Shown: piece after piece, positions 8,525-19,605 of the stretch
Layout of the letters: each line of letters begins with the position of its first letter
Numbering within the stretch: the first letter of the stretch is position 1
From: Corynebacterium afermentans subsp. afermentans
GTDB lineage: Bacteria; Actinomycetota; Actinomycetes; Mycobacteriales; Mycobacteriaceae
Length of the DNA: 64,000 nt
Reading direction: 5' to 3'
Assembly: GCF_030408355.1 (NCBI RefSeq)
Contig: NZ_CP046606.1
Location: 1,550,001 to 1,614,000, forward strand
Notes under the pieces: model-generated
What the model was told of the DNA's origin: nothing
What the model saw: only the letters and a program-made list of their open reading frames with translations
Database searches by the model: none
Position numbers and translations under genes: made by a program

Positions 8525-8560
8525 AAGCCCCGTCCGGTGTGACCGGACGGGGCTTTCCGT
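8525..8560 (+). terminator. Intrinsic terminator after the surface-protein genes
   Basis: Perfect 13-bp stem AAGCCCCGTCCGG / CCGGACGGGGCTT (8525-8537 with 8543-8555), loop TGTGA, followed by TTTCCGTTTGGTTT. It lies 20 nt after the stop at 8505 and faces the convergent dnaE end. Confidence 0.9.
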
Positions 8561-8578
8561 TTGGTTTGGGGCCGAGCG

Positions 8579-11500
8579 CTAGCCCAAGATCCCGGCGCCG
8601 AGTGTCGCCTTGAGGTCACCCATCAAGCTAGCTGAGCGGTTCACGCGCAGGTGGTCACCCAGAATCATCAGCTGGCTGTGTTCTCCGTTGACCAGATTCA
8701 GGTAGACATCGGAATCGCCAGCGTTGTTCACCAGCACGCCTTTAAGCTTGGCGATGTTCTCCGCTGTGCACTGATCGGTGCGCATGGTCAACCGCAGCGG
8801 CAGCCCGGCACCGTTGCCGGGGCCAAGCTCCGGCACCTTCACGTCGTCGCCGAACAGGCTCATACGATCGTCGCGGATGGAAACATGCGCCTTGACCAGA
8901 ATGATGTTGTCCTCCACGATCTGAGGCGCGACCAGTGCGTACACCTTGTTAAACAGCAGCACATCCACCTGTGCGCCGTGGTGGTCCTCGATGGTCACGA
9001 TCGCCCACGGAGAGCCATCCTTCTTGGAAAAACGGCGGTCCACGGTGGAGATCAGCCCGCCGATGGTCACTTCTGCCCCGTTGCGCATTTCGCCGGAGAG
9101 GATGGTGGTCAGCTGGGTATCCGTCTGCGCGTCGATGGCCTCCTCGAAGCCGTCGAGCGGGTGGCCGGAGACGTACAGGCCGAGCATCTCACGTTCCAGT
9201 GCGAGCTTGTGTTTGCGGTCCCATTCGTCGTCAGGCACCTCGATGGTGAACGCGGAGTTGTCGGCGCCATCTTCCCCGCCGAAACCGGCGAAGAGGTCGA
9301 ACTGCCCCTTGTCCGCCGCCTTCTTTGTGGCAAGAACGGAATCGACGGCGTCTTCCTGGATGAGCATGAGCCCCTTGCGCGGGTGCTCCAGCGAGTCGAA
9401 TGCCCCGGCTTTAATCAGCGATTCTGTGATTCGCTTGTTGCAGGCCGCCAGCTCGATCTTGTCTAGGTAGTCCGAGAAGCTGGTGAAGGAGCCCTTTTCC
9501 TTCCTGGTTTTCTTGATGGACTCCACCACTTCCACGCCTACGTTTCGCACAGCGGCAAGCCCGTAGCGGATGTCTTCGCCAACAGCCATGAAGTTTTCTT
9601 CGGACTCGTTGATGTCCGGCTGCAGCACGCTAATGCCCAGGTGGCGGCAGTCCGACAGGTAGATCGCGGACTTATCTTTCTTGTCGCCCACAGAGGTCAG
9701 CAGTGCCGCCATGTACTCGGCGGCGTAGTTCGCCTTCATGTACGCCGTCCAGTAGGACACCAGCGCGTAGCCCGCGGCGTGGGACTTGTTAAACGCATAC
9801 GAGGCGAACGGCTCGATCGTGCCCCACAGCGCATCCACGGCCTCCTTGGAGTAGCCGTTGGAAAACATGCCGGCGGAAAACGTCTCGTACTGCTTCGCCA
9901 GCACCTCCGGCTTTTTCTTACCCATGGCCTTGCGGAAGCCGTCTGCTTGGCCCGCCGTATAGTTCGCCACTTTCTGCGAGATGTTCATGATCTGCTCTTG
10001 GTAGACGATCAGGCCGTAGGTCTCATCCAGGATCTCCTTGAGCGGTTCTTCCAGCTCCGGGTGGATCGGCGTGATCGGCTTGCGCCCGTTCTTACGGTCG
10101 GCGTAATCCCAGTGGGCGTTCACACCCATCGGACCCGGGCGGTACAGCGCCAGCGAGGCGACAATATCGTTAAATCCGGTCGGTTTCATGCGCTTGAGCA
10201 GCTCCTGCATGCCGCCCGAGTCCAGCTGAAACACGCCTAGTGTGTCGCCGCGCGAGAGCAGCTCGTAGACCGCCTGGTTGTCGGTGTCGAGTGTCTCAAG
10301 GTCGATGGTTTCGCCGCGGTTTTTCTTCACGTTCTCCAGCGCGTCGCCCAACACCGTGAGGTTGCGCAGCCCCAGAAAATCCATCTTCAGTAGGCCGATG
10401 GCCTCGCACGCCGGATAGTCCCAGCCGGTGATGATCGCACCGTCCGCCGGACGTTTCCACATCGGAATGTGGGCCATCAGCGGCACCGACGCCATAATCA
10501 CGGCACACGCGTGCACGCCTGCCTGCCTGACCACGCCTTCTAGGCCGCGGGCCGTCTCATAGATCTTGGCCACGTCCGGATCCGTCTCAATCAGCGAGCG
10601 GACCTCCGCAGCCTCGTTGTAGCGTTCATGCTCCGGGTCTGTGATACCGGATAGCGGAATGTCCTTCGCCATGACCGCCGGCGGCAGTGCGCCGTTGATG
10701 CGGTCCGCCATCTGAAAGCCGGGCTGGCCGAAGTTCACCTTGGCCGAGTCCTTAATCGCCTGCTTGGTCTTCACCGTGCCGAAGGTGATCACCTGGGCGA
10801 TCTTGTCTTCGCCCCAGCGCTCTGCGGCGTAGGTGATCATTTCTCCGCGGCGGCGGTCATCGAAGTCGATATCGATATCCGGCGCGGACGGGCGCTCCGG
10901 GTTCAAGAATCGCTCGAAGAGCAGGCCGTGTTCCATCGGGTCAATGTTGGTGATCGTCAGCGCGTACGCTACCAGGGCGCCCGCCGCAGAACCACGGCCC
11001 GGTCCGACGCGGATGCCAATCTCACGGGCGTGCTTGATCAGCTCCGCCACGATAAGGAAGTAGGACGGGTAGCCCTTCATGTCGATGACGTCGATCTCGT
11101 AGCTCGCGCGCGTCAGGTATTCCTCCGGCACCTCTCCACCATCGAAACGCTCCTTTAGACCGCGCAATACCTCTTCGCGCAGCCAGGTCGTCGGGGTGTG
11201 ACCTTCGGGCACGTCCGCGATCGGCATGCGGTCGTGCGGGTGCTCCTCCCACAGCTCGCCGTAGTCGCCCACGCGCTCCGCGATCCAAAGTGTGTTGTCG
11301 CAGCCGTCCGGCACCGTGGAATCCCACAGTTCACGCATCTGCTCTGCGGTTTTGATGTAGTAGCCGGAGCCGTCGAACTTAAAGCGGTCCGGATCAAGCA
11401 GCGTCTTGCCCGTCTGCACGCACAGCATCGCCTCGTGCGCCGGCGCCTGGGACTCGAGCACATAGTGGCAGTCGTTGGTCACCAGCGGCGGCAGGTCGAG

Positions 11501-12139
11501 CGTTTCACCGATGCGCAGCAGATCCTCGCGAACACGACGCTCGATGTGCAGGCCGTGGTCCATCAACTCCAGGAAATAGTTGTCCTTGCCGTAGATGTCC
11601 TGCCACATCGCAGCCGCCTCGAGCGCGGCGTCGTACTGGCCGAGGCGCAGGCGTGTCTGCACATCGCCCGACGGGCAGCCCGTAGTGGCGATGATGCCGT
11701 CCGCATGCTCGGCGATCAGCTCCGCGTCCATGCGCGGCCACTTGCCTAGCTGGCCCTCGTAGGACGCCAGCGACGACAGCTTGAACAGGTTACGCAGACC
11801 AGTCGCGTTTTCCGCCAACATCGTCTGGTGCAAGTACGCGCCGGAAGCGGAAACGTCGTCACGCTTCTGATCCGGGGTGCCCCAAAGCACGCGCTTTTTG
11901 TTGAAACGGGACTCCGGGGCCATGTACGCCTCGATGCCGATGATCGGCTTGACCCCGGCATCCACCATGCGGCGGTAGAACGCGTTCGAACCGAACATGT
12001 TGCCGTGGTCGGTCATGCCCACTGCAGGCATGCCCTGGCGCACAACTTCGTCGGCGAGCATGTCCACCTTCGCCATGCCGTCCAACATGGAGAACTCGGT
12101 GTGGTTATGCAGATGCACGAAGGAGGATTTTTTGGCCAT
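8579..12139 (-). CDS. dnaE: DNA polymerase III subunit alpha DnaE (replicative, DnaE1 type)
   Basis: The 1186-residue catalytic subunit of the chromosomal replicase. It opens with the PHP domain ([15 protein letters not shown], ~6-20), which provides Mg/Zn-dependent proofreading in actinobacterial DnaE1. The polymerase active site is the acidic [12 protein letters not shown] motif (~403-414). Beta-clamp/HhH and OB-fold regions follow ([21 protein letters not shown] near 1020-1040). The start is ATG 12139 ([13 protein letters not shown]); two in-frame upstream ATGs lack the family alignment. It is a single gene, convergent with the surface cluster and separated from it by the terminator. Confidence 0.97.
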   Translation of the reverse strand: MAKKSSFVHLHNHTEFSMLDGMAKVDMLADEVVRQGMPAVGMTDHGNMFGSNAFYRRMVDAGVKPIIGIEAYMAPESRFNKKRVLWGTPDQKRDDVSASGAYLHQTMLAENATGLRNLFKLSSLASYEGQLGKWPRMDAELIAEHADGIIATTGCPSGDVQTRLRLGQYDAALEAAAMWQDIYGKDNYFLELMDHGLHIERRVREDLLRIGETLDLPPLVTNDCHYVLESQAPAHEAMLCVQTGKTLLDPDRFKFDGSGYYIKTAEQMRELWDSTVPDGCDNTLWIAERVGDYGELWEEHPHDRMPIADVPEGHTPTTWLREEVLRGLKERFDGGEVPEEYLTRASYEIDVIDMKGYPSYFLIVAELIKHAREIGIRVGPGRGSAAGALVAYALTITNIDPMEHGLLFERFLNPERPSAPDIDIDFDDRRRGEMITYAAERWGEDKIAQVITFGTVKTKQAIKDSAKVNFGQPGFQMADRINGALPPAVMAKDIPLSGITDPEHERYNEAAEVRSLIETDPDVAKIYETARGLEGVVRQAGVHACAVIMASVPLMAHIPMWKRPADGAIITGWDYPACEAIGLLKMDFLGLRNLTVLGDALENVKKNRGETIDLETLDTDNQAVYELLSRGDTLGVFQLDSGGMQELLKRMKPTGFNDIVASLALYRPGPMGVNAHWDYADRKNGRKPITPIHPELEEPLKEILDETYGLIVYQEQIMNISQKVANYTAGQADGFRKAMGKKKPEVLAKQYETFSAGMFSNGYSKEAVDALWGTIEPFASYAFNKSHAAGYALVSYWTAYMKANYAAEYMAALLTSVGDKKDKSAIYLSDCRHLGISVLQPDINESEENFMAVGEDIRYGLAAVRNVGVEVVESIKKTRKEKGSFTSFSDYLDKIELAACNKRITESLIKAGAFDSLEHPRKGLMLIQEDAVDSVLATKKAADKGQFDLFAGFGGEDGADNSAFTIEVPDDEWDRKHKLALEREMLGLYVSGHPLDGFEEAIDAQTDTQLTTILSGEMRNGAEVTIGGLISTVDRRFSKKDGSPWAIVTIEDHHGAQVDVLLFNKVYALVAPQIVEDNIILVKAHVSIRDDRMSLFGDDVKVPELGPGNGAGLPLRLTMRTDQCTAENIAKLKGVLVNNAGDSDVYLNLVNGEHSQLMILGDHLRVNRSASLMGDLKATLGAGILG

Positions 12140-12196
12140 GCGGGTCATCTTAGACGGCACGCCGACAGGCGCGAATCCCCTCGAAAACCGGTGCGG

Positions 12197-13465
<1,269 letters not shown>

Positions 13466-14203
13466 TTAGCTCGCTCCTCCCGGTGCTCGCACGCCGGCGA
13501 TGCGGCCGTCCATCATTTCCACCACGCGCCCGGTCTCTTCGGCGAGCTCCGGGTTGTGGGTAATAAACACGATGGCCTTGCCTAGGTCCTGGTTCAACTC
13601 GTGGAACAGGTCCATCACCATGCGGCCGGTCTTGGAGTCCAGCGCGCCGGTGGGCTCGTCCGCGAGCAGCAAATTCGGGTCGTTGGCCAGGCTGCGCGCG
13701 ATTGCCACGCGCTGCTTCTGGCCGCCGGAGAGCTCGTTCGGGTTGTGGTGCAGACGGTCGCCCATACCCATCCGGTCCAACAGCTCGGCGGCGCGCTCGT
13801 CACGCTCCTTGCGCTCCACGCCCGCGTACATCATGGGCATGGCCACGTTCTGCAACGCATCCATGCGGCCGATCAGGTTGAAATTCTGGAAAATGAAGCC
13901 GATGTTCTTGCTGCGGTAGGAGGCGAGTTCTTTGTCCTCCTTGGCGTACACCGGTTCGCCATTGAATGCGTAGGCCCCTTCGGTCGGCCGGTCCAGCATG
14001 CCAATCAAGTTCATCAATGTGGACTTGCCGCAGCCTGACGGGCCGACGATGGAGACGAACTCGCCCTGGTCGGCGTAGAAGTCCACTCCGTGCAGAACCG
14101 TCAGCTCGCTGGGTTCGCCCTCGTTGTAGGTTTTGACCACGTTGCGCATGTCGATGAGCAAGCCGGAATCGGCCATGCCATTGTGCTTCGAAGCTTGCGT
14201 CAT
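13466..14203 (-). CDS. ABC transporter ATP-binding protein, MacB/LolD type
   Basis: A 245-residue ATPase. Walker A GPSGCGKSTLMN (~54-65), Q-loop region NIGFIFQNFNLIGRM, signature LSGGQKQRVAIARSL (~158-172), Walker B NLLLADEPTGALD (~177-189) and the H-loop FITHNPEL are all intact. It energises the adjacent MacB-like permease. The start at 14203 abuts the stop of the adaptor gene at 14204, indicating one operon. A shorter start at MADSGLL is possible. Confidence 0.93.
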   Translation of the reverse strand: MTQASKHNGMADSGLLIDMRNVVKTYNEGEPSELTVLHGVDFYADQGEFVSIVGPSGCGKSTLMNLIGMLDRPTEGAYAFNGEPVYAKEDKELASYRSKNIGFIFQNFNLIGRMDALQNVAMPMMYAGVERKERDERAAELLDRMGMGDRLHHNPNELSGGQKQRVAIARSLANDPNLLLADEPTGALDSKTGRMVMDLFHELNQDLGKAIVFITHNPELAEETGRVVEMMDGRIAGVRAPGGAS

Positions 14204-15958
14204 CTACTGCTGCCCCTCGGCCGCACGACGGGTGCTGGTGACCGTCACCGTGGCCGTGGTGCGCTCTTTCTTCTCCCGCGCCTCGCGCACCTGGTCCGGG
14301 TTGAAGTTCGGGTCCGTGATCTCCACGTTCTCACCGACTCGGTCTTGGTACTCCTCCGGCCAGTTGATCACGATGTCGCCCGGCTTCAGCTCGCCGCTGG
14401 TGACTGCGATGTCCACGTCGTTGGATGCGCCGGTTTTCACAGAACGCTCCTCGACGGTGCCCGACGTCGCATCATCGCCGTCCGTGGCGAGCACGAGCAC
14501 CTTCTTGTCGCTGTCCTCGCCGTAGACGGCGTCTAGCGGTACGTTCAGCGCGTCCTTCGCCTCGGCGGTGATGATTTCCGCGCGGGCGGAACCGCCGAGC
14601 AGCAGGCCTTCCTTGTCGCCGGTGACTTCGATCTCCACCGGGAACGTCACCTCGTTGGACTTGTTGTTGCCCTGCTGCGGCATACCTTGCATCGGGTTCT
14701 GGTTGCCGCTGGCAACGGAATCAGAGGCCGGCGCGATACGGGTGACGCGGCCCTTAAACGTCTTCTTGCCAGTCGCGGCGGTGGTGAACTCCACCCGGTC
14801 GCCTTCCTTGATATTGGGCACGTCTGATTCGCGCACGTCGGTGCGGATGACCAGGCGGGAATCGTCCGCGATGGTCAAAAGCTTGCCCTGCGGGATGTCA
14901 CCTTCGCGCACGTCCACGCTGGTGACCAGTCCCGCCATCGGGGCGTAAATGGTGGATTCGCGCACTTGGTATTCCAGGGTGCCGTCACCGTCGCCGAGCT
15001 GGGCAGTTTCGGCCTGTCGAATCGCGGAATCCAACTGCGCCTGCAGCTGGTTGCCCTCCTGCGCGGCCGCGGACTGCGCCGCAGCCAGGGCCGCCTTCGC
15101 GTCCTGCAGCGCCGCGCTTGCTTCTTCGACGCTCATGCCCGGGCCCACGGCAGCGCCGCCACCAGCACCGCCAGCGCCAGCACCACCAGCAGCGCTTTCC
15201 CCCGTCAGCTGCGCCAGCTGTTCAGGGCTCAGCTCACCGGGCATGCCCGGCTGGCCCGGCTGGCCCGGCTGGCCCGGCTGGCCAGGCATGGCCGGGGCCT
15301 CCGGTGCCGCCGGGGCCTCCGGCGCAGCCGGTGGTGCCGGAGGCGCCGTCCTGATGCCGAGGTCCGAGGAAATTCCGCCGGCGACACGCTCGACGGCCGC
15401 GATGCCACGGTTGACAATGCGAGCGCCGCCGTTGGCGGCCACGGCAGCGTCGTACGCCGCCTGCGCCTGATTAACCTGCGCCTGGGCGGCGCGGATGGCC
15501 TCGTTAGTGCCGTTGTTCACGCTTTCCTGGTGGGCGTTAAGCGCCGCGCGGGCCTGATCCACCTGCGCTTGGGCGTCCGCCTGCGCGTTGGCCTGCTGCT
15601 TCTGCTGAATCTCCAGCTGGCGCTCCAGCTGCTCGGAGTTCATGGAGGCCAAGAACTGCTGCGGCTGCACGCGATCGCCGGCCTTGACGGCCACCTGCTC
15701 CACCTCGGACTGCACCGAGGTGGAGATGTTCACGGAACGGATCGGCTCAATGGTGCCGTTGACCACAACACTGTCGGACACGCCTTCGTTGGTGGCCACG
15801 GTGTAATCGCCGGGGTTCAGGCCAGCCCCCTCAGCGTTGTCGTCGTCGCCTCCGCCGAATCCGCACGCGCTGAGGAAAAGCGCGGAGGTTGTCACCAACG
15901 CAAGTCCTGCTCGGCTAAGACGCTTGTGTCCGGTTGATTTTTCGGTAGAGGAAGTCAA
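14204..15958 (-). CDS. MacA/HlyD-like periplasmic adaptor lipoprotein of the ABC exporter
   Basis: A 584-residue adaptor. The start is taken as TTG 15958 because AAGGAG lies 5-6 nt before it and it is followed by a lipoprotein signal (LVTTSALFLSACGFGGG; lipid Cys in LSAC). A barrel/lipoyl half-motif (SEVEQVAVKAGDRVQP) is followed by a long helical hairpin with many Gln/Ala (LERQLEIQQKQQANAQADAQ). The hairpin is interrupted by a Pro/Gly-rich insert of GQP units and a Gly/Ala stretch. The second lipoyl half is YAPMAGLVTSVDVREGD, then a beta-barrel (DRVEFTTAATGKKTFKGRV). It would link the MacB-like permease to the outer envelope in a diderm-like mycolata. Substrate unknown. Confidence 0.88.
   Translation of the reverse strand: MTSSTEKSTGHKRLSRAGLALVTTSALFLSACGFGGGDDDNAEGAGLNPGDYTVATNEGVSDSVVVNGTIEPIRSVNISTSVQSEVEQVAVKAGDRVQPQQFLASMNSEQLERQLEIQQKQQANAQADAQAQVDQARAALNAHQESVNNGTNEAIRAAQAQVNQAQAAYDAAVAANGGARIVNRGIAAVERVAGGISSDLGIRTAPPAPPAAPEAPAAPEAPAMPGQPGQPGQPGQPGMPGELSPEQLAQLTGESAAGGAGAGGAGGGAAVGPGMSVEEASAALQDAKAALAAAQSAAAQEGNQLQAQLDSAIRQAETAQLGDGDGTLEYQVRESTIYAPMAGLVTSVDVREGDIPQGKLLTIADDSRLVIRTDVRESDVPNIKEGDRVEFTTAATGKKTFKGRVTRIAPASDSVASGNQNPMQGMPQQGNNKSNEVTFPVEIEVTGDKEGLLLGGSARAEIITAEAKDALNVPLDAVYGEDSDKKVLVLATDGDDATSGTVEERSVKTGASNDVDIAVTSGELKPGDIVINWPEEYQDRVGENVEITDPNFNPDQVREAREKKERTTATVTVTSTRRAAEGQQ
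15245..15280. repeat. 9-nt tandem repeat in the adaptor gene
   Basis: GCCCGGCTG repeats four times exactly (15245-15280). On the coding strand it encodes alternating Pro-Gly-Gln, a collagen-like low-complexity insert in the middle of the adaptor's helical hairpin. Confidence 0.85.
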
Positions 15959-16009
15959 GAGCTCTCCTTGCCTAACGGTGCAAAACGGGCCTGCGTACAA
16001 CTCCGCAAA

Positions 16010-16504
16010 CTATACACCCCCGCGTGTTGCGGAAGCCGAGAGAGAAAACGCTCCCCACACCGCATCGGCTTGCAGCATTTCCACAGCAAGAACTGTCTCC
16101 GTGGCGTTAATCTGCTCCAGTTGTGTGCGCGGGGCAAACACCACTGCTCCGGCGATTGGAGATGCGGTGGCGGACCGGAGGACGTCGATACGCATTTTGC
16201 CTATCGACGCCTCCGGGACCACCACCGGAGCTACCCCCGGCACCACAAGCGCACTGACGCGCGGGGCGGGTGCAAGAGCTGCGGCGGCCTCGTCGGGACC
16301 GAGCGGCCGGGCGAACGTCACCAGCGCAAAGGACGATTCCTCATGGTCGAGGGTTGCTGCGGCGCGCTGGGCGTACTGCTGTGGGGTTTCCCCGTCCTCC
16401 GGGCCGAGCTGGTCGCCCTGCAGCACTGGTGGGGCGGGCGGGTTGGCCTCCCCCACCAGCCAGAATCCGGCGACCAGCGCAAGGACCACCGCGAGCGCGC
16501 GCAT
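16010..16504 (-). CDS. Hypothetical secreted/membrane-anchored protein downstream of rluD
   Basis: A 164-residue protein of unknown function. One N-terminal hydrophobic segment (RALAVVLALVAGFWLVG) could be a signal anchor. The rest is a soluble extracytoplasmic domain rich in Ala/Val/Pro (SFALVTFARPLGPDEAAAAL; IGKMRIDVLRSA). The ATG immediately follows the rluD TAG (no gap), so it is translationally linked to rluD. No family recognised; its position next to rluD-lspA suggests an actinobacterial envelope protein. Confidence 0.65.
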   Translation of the reverse strand: MRALAVVLALVAGFWLVGEANPPAPPVLQGDQLGPEDGETPQQYAQRAAATLDHEESSFALVTFARPLGPDEAAAALAPAPRVSALVVPGVAPVVVPEASIGKMRIDVLRSATASPIAGAVVFAPRTQLEQINATETVLAVEMLQADAVWGAFSLSASATRGGV

Positions 16505-17434
16505 CTAGCCGTTCCGCACTTTATCCAGCGCGGCGCGCAGATCCTCCGGGTATTCGGAGGCGACCTCCATGTATTCGCCGGTGCGCGGGTGGGTAAAGCC
16601 CAGCTTGGTGGCGTGAAGCCACTGACGCTTCAGCCCCAGCTCCTTGGCCAGGTTCGGGTCCGAGCCGTACATGGGGTCGCCCACGCACGGGTGCCCCACA
16701 GACGACATGTGCACGCGGATCTGGTGGGTGCGCCCGGTTTCCAGATGGATGTCGAGCAGGCTCGCACGGCGGAATGCCTCGATGACGCTGTAGTGCGTCA
16801 CGCTCTGACGGCCGTCCTGGGTCACGGCGAACTTCCAGCCTGCCGACGGGTGGCGCGCGATCGGCGCGTCGATGGTGCCCTCGATCGGGTCCGGCAGGCC
16901 CTGGACCAGCGCGTGGTAGGTCTTGTCCACCGTGCGCTCCTTGAAGGCGCGCTTGAGCACGGAATACGCGGGCACGCTGGCCGCCACGATCATCACGCCG
17001 GAGGTGCCCACGTCTAAGCGCTGCACAATGCCCTGGCGCTCCGGGGGCCCTGCGTCCGGCAAGGTGAAGCCCATCGCCTGCAACCCGCCGACCACGTCCG
17101 GGCCCTCCCAGCCCAGCGTCGGGTGCGCGGCCACGCCCACCGGCTTGTCCACGGCGATGACGTCCGCGTCCTGGTAGAGGATCTCCAGGCCCTCCACCAG
17201 CTCGGTCACTGGCTGCGGGGCGCGCTTCGGCTCGGGCAGGGTGACTTCCAGCATCGCGCCTGCGGTGACGCGGTCGGATTTCTGGGCGGCAGCTCCGTCG
17301 ACAAGCACATCGCCCTCCGCCGCCATCTCGGAGGCGACGGAGCGGGACACGCCGAACAGTTTGGCAATCGCCGCGTCCACCCGCATGCCCTCAAGCCCCT
17401 CGGGCACGGGCAAAGCCCTGAACTCACCGCCCAT
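16505..17434 (-). CDS. rluD: 23S rRNA-type pseudouridine synthase RluD
   Basis: A 309-residue RluA/RluD-family enzyme that isomerises uridines in rRNA. An N-terminal S4 domain ([21 protein letters not shown], ~18-38) precedes the catalytic domain with [14 protein letters not shown] (~139-152; catalytic Asp in RLD) and KTYHALVQG. Near the end is [11 protein letters not shown] (~232-242). The start overlaps the lspA stop by 11 nt, the common lspA-rluD pairing. Confidence 0.93.
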   Translation of the reverse strand: MGGEFRALPVPEGLEGMRVDAAIAKLFGVSRSVASEMAAEGDVLVDGAAAQKSDRVTAGAMLEVTLPEPKRAPQPVTELVEGLEILYQDADVIAVDKPVGVAAHPTLGWEGPDVVGGLQAMGFTLPDAGPPERQGIVQRLDVGTSGVMIVAASVPAYSVLKRAFKERTVDKTYHALVQGLPDPIEGTIDAPIARHPSAGWKFAVTQDGRQSVTHYSVIEAFRRASLLDIHLETGRTHQIRVHMSSVGHPCVGDPMYGSDPNLAKELGLKRQWLHATKLGFTHPRTGEYMEVASEYPEDLRAALDKVRNG

Positions 17435-17933
17435 CGTCGCCCCCGTTCAGCTCGCCCGTGAGCGCCGCGATGAAATACACCACCACGCCGACGGTAATCG
17501 CCGCATCGGCCAAGTTGAACACCGCGAAATTGCCCACAGAGATGTAGTCCACCACGTGCCCGAACCAGAAGCCCGGGTCCCGGAACAGCCGGTCGACCAG
17601 GTTACCCAGTGCCCCGCCCGCGATCATCGCGACGCCGAGCGCCTCCCACTTCGAGGACATGCGTGGTCCAAACCACAGCGCCCCCAGCACGAACGCCAGT
17701 TGAATCGCGGTGAACACCCAGGTGAGGTTCTCCCCCATGGAAAACGCCGCGCCGGAGTTGAACAGCAGGTAGAAGCGGAACCAGTCACCAATCACCGGCT
17801 GCGGCACGCCAGGCTCCAGCCAGTTCAGCATCAGCTGTTTGACGCCTTGGTCCACCGCGCCAATAGCGAGCATGACGGCCACCACCAGTCCGAGGTAACG
17901 GGGGGTGCGTTGTGCTGTCGTGTCCTGCTTCAT
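17424..17933 (-). CDS. lspA: Lipoprotein signal peptidase (signal peptidase II) LspA
   Basis: A 169-residue four-TM aspartic protease that cleaves prolipoproteins after lipid attachment. The catalytic motifs [12 protein letters not shown] (Asp ~121) and [11 protein letters not shown] (Asp ~148) are both present, as is the NSGAAFSM motif. Start taken at ATG 17933; a TTG two codons upstream (17939) is possible, and neither has a strong ribosome site. At least three lipoproteins in this window (adaptor, 18006 and 19531 genes) are likely substrates. Confidence 0.93.
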   Translation of the reverse strand: MKQDTTAQRTPRYLGLVVAVMLAIGAVDQGVKQLMLNWLEPGVPQPVIGDWFRFYLLFNSGAAFSMGENLTWVFTAIQLAFVLGALWFGPRMSSKWEALGVAMIAGGALGNLVDRLFRDPGFWFGHVVDYISVGNFAVFNLADAAITVGVVVYFIAALTGELNGGDDGR

Positions 17934-18005
17934 CGCCAAACCACTTTAGCCGGTCGCACACGGCCTGTCTGTATTCCGCTGCGCGGGCCAGGTAGCTTGA
18001 GAAGG

Positions 18006-18944
18006 ATGTTCCGCACCCTCCGCAGTATCGCCGCCGCAGCCACCCTCACCCTCGCGCTCACCGCCTGCTCCTCCGCCGAGGACGATCCGGTGGCAGGGGT
18101 GCCGGCATTTCCTCTCGACGCCCCTTCGGTCACTCTGGTCAACCCCGGCGAGAACCCGGAGGAAGTGCGCTACTCACCGGGCGAGGAGTGGGACACCGCC
18201 GTCGCCGTGTCCGCCGGCGTGGATCAGCACGTGGCCGCCGCTGGCGAAGCCGAGGTCGCGGACGCCCCCGCCGGCGGTAGCGTGAACAAAACCACCCTGC
18301 CGCTGACCGCGACGGCCGACGAGGCCCCCGCCCCGGGCGACGGCGAGGAGGACGCCGATTCCCGCATCGACTTCGTGGTCGGCTCTGGCAAGCACTCCGA
18401 CTTGGGCATCGGTCAGGACGTCGCCGCTTCCGAGGGGTTCCGCATGAGCTGGCGTACCGACGACACCGGCCGCATCTCCACCCTGAAACTGCTTGCGCCC
18501 GCCGACGCGCCGCAGCGCGGCCTCCAGCTTGTCGAGCCCACCCTGATCACCCTGATCAACAACTCCGTCGTCTTCCCCGACGAGCCCATCGGCCCCGGCG
18601 CGACCTGGACCGTGGAAAGCCGTGTCGCGGGAGACACCTCGATGACGCGGACCACCACCTACACCCTGCTCTCCCGCGACGGCGACACGCTGACCCTGGA
18701 CACGAAAGTTGAGGAGCGCCCCCAGAACAACACCCTCACTATCGACGGCCCCGGCGAGCTCGAGGGCGAAAGCGTGCAGGTAGATTCCTCCCGCACCACC
18801 TCCGAGGGCCAGATCGTGGTGGACCTTCAACGCCCGCTGCCAGTGTCGGGCCAGACCGCCTGGACCACCCGCCTGATCTATGGCGGAGACGACAAAGCGC
18901 GGGTGGTCCAAGACATCACCCGCGCTGTGGAGTTTGGCGTTTAG
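18006..18944 (+). CDS. Putative lipoprotein of unknown function
   Basis: A 312-residue protein with a lipoprotein signal (FRTLRSIAAAATLTLALTAC; lipobox LTAC-SS). The mature part starts with an acidic, Ala/Pro-rich linker. It then has a beta-rich domain with repeating Asp/Thr-rich strands (EPIGPGATWTVESRV, TLTLDTKVEERPQNN, SGQTAWTTRLIYGG). No catalytic motif is seen and I do not recognise the family. ATG 18006 follows GAAGG. It is divergent from lspA and overlaps the next gene tail-to-tail by 4 nt. Confidence 0.7.
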   Translation: MFRTLRSIAAAATLTLALTACSSAEDDPVAGVPAFPLDAPSVTLVNPGENPEEVRYSPGEEWDTAVAVSAGVDQHVAAAGEAEVADAPAGGSVNKTTLPLTATADEAPAPGDGEEDADSRIDFVVGSGKHSDLGIGQDVAASEGFRMSWRTDDTGRISTLKLLAPADAPQRGLQLVEPTLITLINNSVVFPDEPIGPGATWTVESRVAGDTSMTRTTTYTLLSRDGDTLTLDTKVEERPQNNTLTIDGPGELEGESVQVDSSRTTSEGQIVVDLQRPLPVSGQTAWTTRLIYGGDDKARVVQDITRAVEFGV

Positions 18945-19531
18945 AGGGCCGGCGCCTCGGCCGGCGCTTCTTCCGGCGCCTGCTCTGCCGGCGCTTCTGC
19001 CGGCGCCTCGGGGGCAGCCGGCGCACCGGTCTTGCACATGTCCGGCACCTGCTCCGGGGCGAGGGTGTTGCTGACCAGGAAGCAGGCCCAGCTCTGGGAG
19101 ATCTTCCACTGGCCGCCTTCGTTAATGAACTCCACGTCCTCCGCCAGCTGGGACTCCGCGTTCGGGCGGGTGAAGTTCACGGTGGCCAGCACCGAGTTGG
19201 CCGTGTAGCCCGGCAGCACCGGGTCGACCACCTGGAAGTTCGCGCCGGATTCCTGCTGCGATTGCGTCATCAGGTCGAACAGCTCCGGCGTGGTTTCGCC
19301 CCCCTGCACGGTGTTCGCACGCTCGGCGATGGGCAGGTTCGGGTCAGCAGCGCGCTGCAGCACAGCGTTGAGCTCTTCCGCCGTCGGCATTTCGGCCACC
19401 GGCGCGGCCTCGGAGGAGGCCGCCTGGGACGAGGCGGTGGTTTCGGTCGTGTCCGAATCCTCGGAGCAGGCCGTCAAGCTCAGTGCGAGGCTAGCGACAG
19501 CTGCGGCTGCGACAAGTTTCGGTGCTTTCAC
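18941..19531 (-). CDS. MTB12-like low-molecular-weight antigen lipoprotein
   Basis: A 196-residue protein. The GTG at 19531 follows AAGGAG (5 nt spacing) and begins a lipoprotein signal (LVAAAAVASLALSLTAC). The domain at ~48-165 matches the M. tuberculosis MTB12/CFP-2 antigen family: PTAEELNAVLQRAADPNLPI followed by TVQGGE resembles the MTB12 start PTAAQLTSLLNSLADPNV and VEGG, and VEFINEGGQWKIS corresponds to its VTFVNQGG end. The C-terminus is a low-complexity Ala-Pro-Glu tail (APAAPEAPAEAPAEQAP). Function unknown; a secreted antigen in mycobacteria. Confidence 0.82.
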   Translation of the reverse strand: MKAPKLVAAAAVASLALSLTACSEDSDTTETTASSQAASSEAAPVAEMPTAEELNAVLQRAADPNLPIAERANTVQGGETTPELFDLMTQSQQESGANFQVVDPVLPGYTANSVLATVNFTRPNAESQLAEDVEFINEGGQWKISQSWACFLVSNTLAPEQVPDMCKTGAPAAPEAPAEAPAEQAPEEAPAEAPAL

Positions 19532-19605
19532 GTGTTCTCCTTGCGTAGCGTAAATCTCTTGCTTCACGTTACTGCACACCCGCAACTTTCTGGCACTCTG
19601 TGTGC

